Origin: Prosthecobacter gellanilyticus
GTDB taxonomy: Bacteria > Verrucomicrobiota > Verrucomicrobiia > Verrucomicrobiales > Verrucomicrobiaceae
Reading direction: 5' to 3'
NCBI RefSeq assembly: GCF_007992435.1
Contig: NZ_BKAG01000036.1
Coordinates: 1-64,000 of the forward strand
Length of the DNA: 64,000 bases
Translations under genes and position numbers: made by a program
In this document: positions 57,596 to 64,000 of the stretch, piece by piece
How the letters are laid out: each line of letters opens with the position of its first letter
Numbering within the stretch: the first letter of the stretch is position 1
Notes under the pieces: generated by a model
What the model was told of the DNA's origin: nothing
Database searches by the model: none
Seen by the model: only the letters and a program-made list of their open reading frames with translations

Positions 57596-59809
57596 TCACA
57601 GCTTGTTCGGAACCACCTTCGTCCAAGGACTCCAGGCCCCCATCGCATGCTGCTGGATCTTCCGCTTCCAGATCTTGTTCCCGCAGAAGGCATACAGTGT
57701 GTCCTTGTCCTTTCCGCCGATGGCCACGCCCGTCACCCGGCCGCGATCCGGCACGGTCAAGATGACCTGCGTCGGACCATCATCTGCGCAGATCTGAATC
57801 CCGCTCTTCGTCGCGATGAACTGCCGCCCCTCGATCGAGTAGCAAAGGCTCTCCGGACCTGCATCGTCATCCCAGTCCTGCACATGCAGGTGGAAGAAAC
57901 GCTCGCCGTTGATGAGATGCCCCGACTCATTGATCTGATAGCTGTAGGCCCACTTTGAATGACCTTCAGCCACCGACAGCAGCCATTGATCGGGACGATA
58001 CGCCATGCCGGTGGCGAAGCGGATGCCACTGGCAACTAACTCAGGTGGACCAGCCTTCATCATCCAGATCGTTCCAGGCTTGCTGCCGAGCAGAAATTGC
58101 AGTTTGCCTGTAGGTGGTGTCTGCGTGTTGCTGGTAAGATAGAGCGTGTTGTTTGGCATCGCGAGGATCGAGTGACCTTTGAAGCCTTCATACACCAAGG
58201 TTCCTTTGCCTTGCGCATTATAGCGCATCACCTTGTCAGACTTCTCAGACACCGTGTAAACAGAGCCGTCGGCACCCACGCTCACGCAGTGCGCATTGCC
58301 CGTCATCTCTGCAAACAAGCTGACCTTCTCATCGACTCCGATGCGATGGATCTTGTCCGCCGTCGTGTCCGCAAAGAACACCTCGCCCGCCGCATTGGTT
58401 GAAGGTCCGCGGGTGCTTTTAAACCCTTCGGCCGCGAGCTTCCAGTCTTCGCCTGGAATCAAAATCTCCTGCGCTCTTGGAGCACTCGGACCCGCCTTCA
58501 CACGTTCCGGCCAGCCTTTCCAAAGGTAGGCCATCGCCTCGCGCCAGTTCTCCGCATAGCCTGCAACATGTTTCCCCTCGATGGTGCGGAACTGGTAGTC
58601 ATAGCCGGAGAATTTCAGCGCCTTGTCCATCTCCTGATCCTCGAGATACCAGTCACCGGCCGCGTTCTCCATGTCATGCGTGGCTGTGGTCAGGTAGGAG
58701 CGGATTGGCCGCGCTTCAAACTTTCGCACCATCGTGGAAAACTCATGTCCGTCACGAAAGGCCACCCAGCTTCCGCTCGCCGCATACACACGGCTGAAGG
58801 CTTCTGGCCGGTGCCATGCTGCCGTGAAAGCCGCGATGCCTCCGCTGCTGCCGCCGGAGATGCAGCGGTCATTGCCATCCGTGCTCAGGTTGAGCTTGTA
58901 GGTCTTCGCCACAAACGGCAGCACCTTCTCATCAAAGAAGCGCACGTTGTTGTCATCGATGGCATCATATTCGAAGTCACGATTGCGGCGGTCCGCCGTG
59001 CCTTTCATGGGTGCTGGAAGACTGCCAGGCCTAACAAACACACCGACCGTCACCGGCATCTCCTTCGTGGCGATCATCGTCTCCAGTAGCGTTTTTTCGC
59101 GTGGATTGTAACCATCCGTCTTCACATACACGCACGCTGGTTTGCTGGCCTCATACTGGGCCGGGATGAACACGGTCACTTCGCGGACCGTGCCTGGAAA
59201 TACCTTGCTCTGTGTGAACTGGAAGGTCTCAATCCGCCCTTCCTTGATGTCCTCCGGCTTGATCTCTGGCGCTGTGTAGGTCGGTTGCGCCGCCTCCTTG
59301 GCCTCTGCGATCCCGCTGCCCGCCAGTGGCTTGATGATCCACTGCAGATGCTGGTCGCCCGCCTTGTTCTGCCAAAGGTCCACACGTGCCCCAGGCTCAC
59401 GCTTGCCGCCAAAATGGTCCAGCCCCATCCCCTGCGCATGCTTTGGCACCAGCGAGTAATTGCCATTCTCCAGCTTCGTGATCGACCAGAGCTGCGCATC
59501 CGTGCGGTTCTCCTTCTCGATGCTCACCTTCGATCCATTCTTCGTCTCCCCATTCGCCACCGTGAGAGTCAGCGTCGGCATCGAAGCCGGCATGATCCAG
59601 TAAGTGCCATCTCCCTTCGGATCAAAGATCCACTTCTGGCTAGGTGCACCATTCGGCTTCTGCACCGAAACGACATCCCCCTCCTTCGTGCCTCCTGTTA
59701 CCTCCAGCACCAGTTCCGGCGCACTTGCCGAGACAATCTGATACATGCCCCAGTCATCAGCGAGGGCGGTGGTGACAACAAAGGAAAGAGCGCAAAAGAA
59801 GGGTTTCAT
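57596..59809 (-). CDS. Secreted ricin-lectin/esterase/SMP-30 three-domain protein
   Basis: 737 residues, signal peptide 1-18. Residues 19-165 form a ricin-type beta-trefoil (QKW and QLW repeats). Residues 185-450 are an esterase like enterochelin esterase (ISGGSSGGIAAF, Ser 322). Residues 455-725 look like an SMP-30/gluconolactonase propeller (GPSTNAAGEVFFADTTADKIHRIG, NTLYLTSNT, GRVTGVAIGG). It binds carbohydrate and probably cleaves ester and lactone bonds. It precedes the gluconate permease gene. Confidence 0.82.
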   Translation of the reverse strand: MKPFFCALSFVVTTALADDWGMYQIVSASAPELVLEVTGGTKEGDVVSVQKPNGAPSQKWIFDPKGDGTYWIMPASMPTLTLTVANGETKNGSKVSIEKENRTDAQLWSITKLENGNYSLVPKHAQGMGLDHFGGKREPGARVDLWQNKAGDQHLQWIIKPLAGSGIAEAKEAAQPTYTAPEIKPEDIKEGRIETFQFTQSKVFPGTVREVTVFIPAQYEASKPACVYVKTDGYNPREKTLLETMIATKEMPVTVGVFVRPGSLPAPMKGTADRRNRDFEYDAIDDNNVRFFDEKVLPFVAKTYKLNLSTDGNDRCISGGSSGGIAAFTAAWHRPEAFSRVYAASGSWVAFRDGHEFSTMVRKFEARPIRSYLTTATHDMENAAGDWYLEDQEMDKALKFSGYDYQFRTIEGKHVAGYAENWREAMAYLWKGWPERVKAGPSAPRAQEILIPGEDWKLAAEGFKSTRGPSTNAAGEVFFADTTADKIHRIGVDEKVSLFAEMTGNAHCVSVGADGSVYTVSEKSDKVMRYNAQGKGTLVYEGFKGHSILAMPNNTLYLTSNTQTPPTGKLQFLLGSKPGTIWMMKAGPPELVASGIRFATGMAYRPDQWLLSVAEGHSKWAYSYQINESGHLINGERFFHLHVQDWDDDAGPESLCYSIEGRQFIATKSGIQICADDGPTQVILTVPDRGRVTGVAIGGKDKDTLYAFCGNKIWKRKIQQHAMGAWSPWTKVVPNKL

Positions 59810-60363
59810 GTTGGTGATGCACTATGAACGCAGCAGACGCCCAAAGTAGTGCAGAGCTTTAGCTCGCACCCGCGTGGAAGTTCAAACGGACATCCGAACC
59901 GGTCATGGACTCAAAAGTCCTGTGTTGTTCGGGGCGATCACGCGCTGAAGCGCATGACTACTTTGTCCCCAGCGCGAAGCGCCAGCAAAGTAGTGCAGAG
60001 CTTTAGCTCGCACCCGCGTGGAAGTTCAAACGGACATCCGAACCGGCCCTGGACTCAGAAGTCCTTTGTTGTTCGAGGTGATCACGCGCTAAAGCGCATG
60101 ACTACTTTGTCCTCGGCGCGAAGCGCCAGCAAAGTAGTGCAGAGCTTTAGCTCGCACTCGCGTGGAAGTTCAAACGGCATTCCGAACTGGCTCTGAAATC
60201 GAAAGTCCTTTGTTGTTCGAGGTGATCACGCGCTAAAGCGCATGACTACTTTGTCCTCGGCGCGAAGCGCGGCAGCAAAGTAGTGCAGAGCTTTAGCTCG
60301 CACCAACCCGGCAGGCCACAAGTCTCTTTTCTGCCAAACTACCGCGAAGTTGGCGCCCACGTC
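59810..60363. other. Intergenic region occupied by the REP array
   Basis: 554 bases between the ricin-esterase-SMP-30 gene and the transposase gene. Apart from a short leader of the ricin-fusion gene, it is made of REP units; no other gene is supported. Confidence 0.8.
59843..60310. repeat. REP/BIME array 1 of the RAYT locus
   Basis: Units of 144-146 bases. AAAGTAGTGCAGAGCTTTAG hairpins start near 59843, 59987, 60131 and 60277, with opposing hairpins (GCGCTAAAGCGC or GCGCTGAAGCGC core, GTAG when read on the opposite strand) between them. GTAG plus hairpin is the form recognised by RAYT transposases. The array belongs to the family of the 40787-41428 array. Confidence 0.88.
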
Positions 60364-61023
60364 CTAAAGCGCATGTGCGCGCACCGTAACCTCACTGCCA
60401 CGACCTACAACATACCCCGTCCTCAGTCTAGCCTTCCCAGGATTGTCAGCAACGTAACGACGAAAGTGCTCTAGCTGAGCCTCGCTACGGACGATGTGAT
60501 CAAACGGCTCGCGTTGCCAAAGTGATCCCTTGCGTCCCATGCGCTGGTTGATGTCTCGAGAACTGCCGCCTTTCCAATGTCGCATCACTTCCCCCAGAGT
60601 CATCTTTTCAGCAGGTTCAACAAGTGCATGAATATGATTGGGCATCACGCACCACGCATCGAGTTGATAAGCCTTCCCATGCCCGGCCAGAAGCCTCGCG
60701 ATGACAAGGTCAGCGTTGGCTTTCTGGGCTAGGACGCACCCACCATGTCCCGCGTCCAGGAACTCGTGAAACTTGGCGGTGAACTTACGATGATATTCTT
60801 GCCGGTCCTCAACGGTCAGCAGGTTCAGATCACCACCATTGGAAACGCCGTGAACATGAAGCCAGGCGTTTCTTTTCTGCTGCCATTCAGCCTGCAACTT
60901 GGCTGGCACAGAATCAGCCAGACGTGTGGTGATAAAGTATGTTGTGCCCCATTGCCTCCAGTGTGGGAGACGCTCCCTATGGACATGCGTCTCCGCATCC
61001 GGATCGTAAGGTTGGAATGGCAC
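60364..61023 (-). mobile_element. REP-associated tyrosine transposase (RAYT)
   Basis: About 220 residues. The HUH motif is MPNHIHALVEP (His 151 and His 153 if counted from a GTG at 61086) and the catalytic Tyr is in FRRYVADNP. TTYFITTRLADSVP at the start and LGEVMRHWKGGSSRDIN complete the Y1-Tnp family pattern. RAYTs cut and rejoin single-stranded REP DNA next to GTAG/GGAG. The start is uncertain: GTG 61023 begins the usual fold, while the open frame continues to a GTG at 61086 inside a REP; the stop at 60364 is inside the loop of a degenerate REP. Confidence 0.85.
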
Positions 61024-61062
61024 AACAGATTTTAAAAAGGAAGCGCGAAGCGCGCAAGCAAA

Positions 61063-61322
61063 GTAGTGCAGAGCTTTAGCTCGCACGAACCCGGCAAACC
61101 AGATGACCTTCCGAACTCATCTAGGATTCAAAAGTCCCGCATTCTTCCGGGTGGTCACGCGCTAAAGCGCATGACTACTTTGTCCGCGGCGCGAAGCGCC
61201 AGCAAAGTAGTGCCGAGCTTCAGCTCGCACGAACCCGGCAAACCAGATGACCTTCCGAACTCATCTAGGATTCAAAAGTCCCGCATTCTTCCGGCTGGTC
61301 ACGCGCTGAAGCGCATGACTAC
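61063..61322. repeat. REP/BIME array 2 of the RAYT locus
   Basis: Two further units (hairpins starting near 61063 and 61204, with opposing hairpins between and at the end). The last hairpin supplies the GTAG whose TAG is the stop codon of the adjacent esterase gene (stop at 61319). Array 1 and array 2 flank the transposase gene. Confidence 0.85.
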
Positions 61323-62287
61323 TTCGCCTTCGGCGGCTCCACGGCCAGCTCAGCCTCTGGCACCAGCTCGATCTTCACCTCCGAGCCTTTGAGATACTTG
61401 TCGAAGAAGTTCGCCATGAGCTGGATCACCGAAGGCTTGCCAAAGGCAGCACCGCCGTGGCCAGAGCCAGGAAGCTTCTGCAGCCACACGGGCACGCCTT
61501 TCTCTTTCAGCGCGGCTTCGAACTGCACGCTCTGCGCATACGGCACCAGCGCATCATGCGTGCCGTGCAGAATGAGGAAGGGCGGCGTGTCGGCGCTCAC
61601 GTAGTGGATCGGACTCACGGCATCGGCCTTGGCTTTGTCATCCAGCTTCGCGCCGATCAGGCCTGAGTAGGGATCCTTCGGCGTGTTGAACTCAAAGATA
61701 TTCTTCACGTTTCTGTCGTCCGACGCCTGCTGCACCACGGTGCTGAAATCTGCCGGACCAAAGATGTCGCACACGCACTGTACCTTGTCGGATTGTTCTT
61801 CATTTCCGCCGATGGGTACGAAAGCTTTTTTACCTCCGGAAGTCCCAACGAGAGCCGAGAGATGGCCGCCTGCTGAACCACCGACCACACCCACCTTGTC
61901 GACATCAAAGTTATACTTCTTGCTGTTCGCGCGCAGCCAGCGGATCGCCGCCTGGCAGTCCTGGATCTGCGCCGGGAAGATCGCCTTCTGGCTGAAGCGA
62001 TACTCGATGCTCGCCACCGCATACCCCTTGGTCACCATGCCGGACACACCGCAGGGAAACTTGCTGCCCCCGCGCCAACCACCGCCATGAATATGCACAA
62101 TGAGCGGCAGCGGCTTCTCCGAGGTCTTCTCCGGCAGGTAGAGGTCCAGCTTCTGCGCTTCGTCCCCGTCCGGGATGTAGGAGACATCGCGCTCCATCTT
62201 GATGCCAGCCGGCGGCGTGTAGTCTTTCGGCACCTCGGCAAAGGCGATGGATGCCAGTAGAAGGAGAGGAAGAAGCAGAGCTTTCAT
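61319..62287 (-). CDS. Secreted alpha/beta hydrolase (BD-FAE/esterase-like)
   Basis: 322 residues with signal peptide. HIHGGGWRGG (oxyanion), VGVVGGSAGGHLSALVG (nucleophile Ser), FLILHGTHDALVPY (acid) and LPGSGHGGAAF (His) mark the HSL/esterase type common in polysaccharide-degrading Verrucomicrobiota and Bacteroidota. Its TAG stop is the TAG of a REP hairpin's GTAG. Confidence 0.85.
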   Translation of the reverse strand: MKALLLPLLLLASIAFAEVPKDYTPPAGIKMERDVSYIPDGDEAQKLDLYLPEKTSEKPLPLIVHIHGGGWRGGSKFPCGVSGMVTKGYAVASIEYRFSQKAIFPAQIQDCQAAIRWLRANSKKYNFDVDKVGVVGGSAGGHLSALVGTSGGKKAFVPIGGNEEQSDKVQCVCDIFGPADFSTVVQQASDDRNVKNIFEFNTPKDPYSGLIGAKLDDKAKADAVSPIHYVSADTPPFLILHGTHDALVPYAQSVQFEAALKEKGVPVWLQKLPGSGHGGAAFGKPSVIQLMANFFDKYLKGSEVKIELVPEAELAVEPPKAK

Positions 62288-62376
62288 AGGATTGGGATGG
62301 GTGGTGTCCGGCTTAAACGGGCTTGAGGGATAAAAGTTCTCAGTGAGCGCCCTGCAATCTCAGACGGGCCTTTGGT

Positions 62377-63261
62377 TCAGCCCCAATGCTGGGCGATCTT
62401 CCGCTTCAGGAAGTCCACGCTGCGAGCGAGCTGGTCCATGCCATCGACACCATCTTCGATGCTGATCCAGTTGTTAAAGCCCTTGCTCTTCAGCTCGGAG
62501 AAGATGGCGTCGTAATCATTCAGACCTTTGCCGATTTCACCGTGACGCAGACGTTTGGCGTAACCTTGCGCGCCGCCTTCTTCCTTGCGCAGATCCTCGA
62601 TCGTGCCCTCGGCCAGATAGCGGTCGCTCGCATGCATGGTCACCACGCGATGCGAGACCCGCTTCAACAACTCGATCGGATCTTCACCCGCGAGGTAGGT
62701 GTTGGAGGGATCATAGTTCACGCCGAAGTTCGGGTGGTCGATCGCATTCACCAGTTTGCAGAACACGTCCGTCTTTTGCGCAAATTCGGGATAGTCCCAG
62801 AAGTCGTCCTTGTAGTGGTTTTCGATGATCAGCGTGATGCCGCGCTCCTGCGCATAAGGCAGGCATGCCTGGATGGAATCCGCCGCGAGTTTCACGCCTT
62901 CATCAATGCTCAGTTCGGGTCTGCGCTGCCCGCTCAGCACTCGGCAATAAGAACCGCCGAGTGTGTGCGTCATGTCGATCCAGTGCTTCTGCTTGGCGAT
63001 CTCCTTGTCACGAAAGGCCGCATCTGGATGAGTGAAATCCGGCGAGCAGCACATCATTGGGATCACCTTGCCGGTGTCCTCCACTTCCTTCCGAAAGCGC
63101 GGCCAGTTTTTTTCATCGGCCATCTCCAGGAAACCCGCATACCATTCCAGGCCCTGCACATCGAGCTTCGAGGCGAGCTGGATCCATTCGGAGACGGTCA
63201 TCGTACCGTCTTTGCAGAGGGCGACCATGAAGGCTTTGGGGAAGGCGGCGAGCTTGGGCAT
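62377..63261 (-). CDS. Sugar isomerase/epimerase-like TIM-barrel protein
   Basis: 294 residues. An AP endonuclease family 2-type TIM barrel with metal-site segments IENHYKDDFWDYPE, NYDPSNTYLAGEDP, VTMHASDRY and the final ISIEDG. Such enzymes isomerise or epimerise sugars (hydroxypyruvate isomerase-like, myo-inosose dehydratase-like); the substrate is unknown. ATG 63261 is selected because the open frame further upstream lacks fold-like sequence. Confidence 0.82.
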   Translation of the reverse strand: MPKLAAFPKAFMVALCKDGTMTVSEWIQLASKLDVQGLEWYAGFLEMADEKNWPRFRKEVEDTGKVIPMMCCSPDFTHPDAAFRDKEIAKQKHWIDMTHTLGGSYCRVLSGQRRPELSIDEGVKLAADSIQACLPYAQERGITLIIENHYKDDFWDYPEFAQKTDVFCKLVNAIDHPNFGVNYDPSNTYLAGEDPIELLKRVSHRVVTMHASDRYLAEGTIEDLRKEEGGAQGYAKRLRHGEIGKGLNDYDAIFSELKSKGFNNWISIEDGVDGMDQLARSVDFLKRKIAQHWG

Positions 63262-63444
63262 GCGGAGGCAGGTTGGGGTGGGGAAACGGTGCGCAAAGAC
63301 TAACGGACCCTGCCGCGCTTTTGCACGACAAAGTATGTGTGAAATGCGCCAGACAGCTTGCTGTACTCGAATGGGTTCAAACTCCGCTAATGATCTGCGG
63401 CGGACGACCGTTCTCTTCTCATCCGCCACCTGCCACCTATCCCC

Positions 63445-64000
63445 ATGACGAAACATCTGCTCCTCTGCCTCCTCGTCAGCGCCTCCGCCCTTCAGGCTCA
63501 ACCCCTGCACATACCGGTGATCGATGGGGATTGGTCTCCTTTGGCATCGCAGGAGACTGCGCGGGATCTGGTGGAGAAGACGGACCACCGCTGGCCTTTC
63601 GAAGCGGACAAGAAGTCAAAAGCCCGCGAGCCATTCGTCATCAAGATCGGCGCGGCGCAGCATGTCTACTACAGTGCGGACAAGCCACTGACCTCCACCG
63701 TCAAAGGCAAGTCTACCACCCGTTACGTCGGTGCCGTGTATGCGCGGACTTCCTTCGATGGCAAAGTCTGGACCAAGCCCGCGACCGTTGCCTGGGGTGG
63801 CCATGCGGGGGAGGATGTGGACAGCGCCGGACATCCCTGCGTGGTCGAGGTGAAGCCCGGCCTCTATTACCTCTTCCGCACACAGACCGGCGAGGGCAAG
63901 GCCACCACCAGCGTCTATTCCAGCCATGACCCTCTCGACTTTGGCCTCTTCGGAAACTACGCCGATGCCCAGCACTACGTGACAGCACTGCCTGCGGTGA
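63445..64000 (+). CDS. Secreted BNR/sialidase-like protein (5' part only)
   Basis: 185 residues to the right edge, no stop. Signal peptide (MTKHLLLCLLVSASALQA), then repeated strand segments (YVGAVYARTSFDGKVWTKPATVAW, YYLFRTQTGEGKATTSVYSSHDPLDFG) with Asp-box-like turns, suggesting a beta-propeller glycosidase or binding protein. The rest lies outside the window. Confidence 0.6.
   Translation, partial: MTKHLLLCLLVSASALQAQPLHIPVIDGDWSPLASQETARDLVEKTDHRWPFEADKKSKAREPFVIKIGAAQHVYYSADKPLTSTVKGKSTTRYVGAVYARTSFDGKVWTKPATVAWGGHAGEDVDSAGHPCVVEVKPGLYYLFRTQTGEGKATTSVYSSHDPLDFGLFGNYADAQHYVTALPAV

Noticed and set aside
59843..60310. CRISPR array
   Set aside because: Same reason: whole units repeat, hairpins alternate in orientation, and a RAYT gene lies beside.
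60364..61086. IS200/IS605-type insertion sequence
   Set aside because: There is no TnpB and no IS ends; the context of flanking REPs fits a RAYT.

Overview
The window reads as chromosomal DNA of a Gram-negative, GC-rich member of the PVC superphylum, most likely a Verrucomicrobiota species of the Prosthecobacter/Verrucomicrobium type. This is inferred from a very long PEP-CTERM protein built of autotransporter-associated beta-strand repeats, secreted sulfatase, tannase, sialidase-like and esterase proteins, a lipid A deacylase (outer membrane), a type III secretion chaperone-like gene, and a UvrA that is a tandem fusion of two UvrA units, as in Chlamydia. No rRNA, tRNA, CRISPR array or phage genes were seen.

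Layout. 1-5149: an acyl-adenylating enzyme beside a PagL-like lipid A deacylase, several small proteins, a methyltransferase and Maf. 5102-12358: one 7.3 kb surface-protein gene. 12775-16867: esterase, MFS transporter, an exported glutamate racemase homolog and cytidine deaminase. 16899-30325: sulfatase, DEAD-box helicase, GDSL hydrolase, ribulokinase, MetY, tannase-like esterase, a Pro-rich OmpA-like protein and a sialidase-like protein. 30435-31025: a 2OG-Fe(II) oxygenase. 31254-33662: a CesT-like chaperone followed by a large protein that looks like its secreted effector, with a near-identical repeat on each side. 33882-34183: a nested inverted repeat. 34678-38600: an AT-rich, probably acquired island with an unrecognised protein, a caspase/P-loop kinase fusion and a GHMP enzyme like beta-RFAP synthase. 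38609-40740: thiC under a TPP riboswitch. 40787-41428: a REP array. 41430-47228: the double uvrA. 47340-57446: a mixed block with a GNAT enzyme, ECF sigma factor, MoxR ATPase, zeta-toxin-like pair and gluconate permease. 57596-59809: a ricin-esterase-SMP-30 fusion. 59843-61322: REP arrays around a REP-associated tyrosine transposase (RAYT). 61319-64000: carbohydrate-related enzymes.

How the genes fit together. Many secreted hydrolases, ribulokinase, a gluconolactonase-like domain beside a gluconate permease, and sugar isomerase-like genes point to a polysaccharide-degrading lifestyle. The two most interesting systems are (1) the chaperone-effector pair, whose large protein has the His...Cys pattern expected of circularly permuted papain-fold effectors (RID/IcsB type), and (2) the AT-rich caspase-kinase plus GHMP module, a candidate conflict or defence system. 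Three kinds of small repeats also shape the region: REP hairpins starting GTAG or GGAG, heptanucleotide repeat tracts (three inside uvrA, in frame), and GCGGCAG hairpin repeats flanking the effector module.
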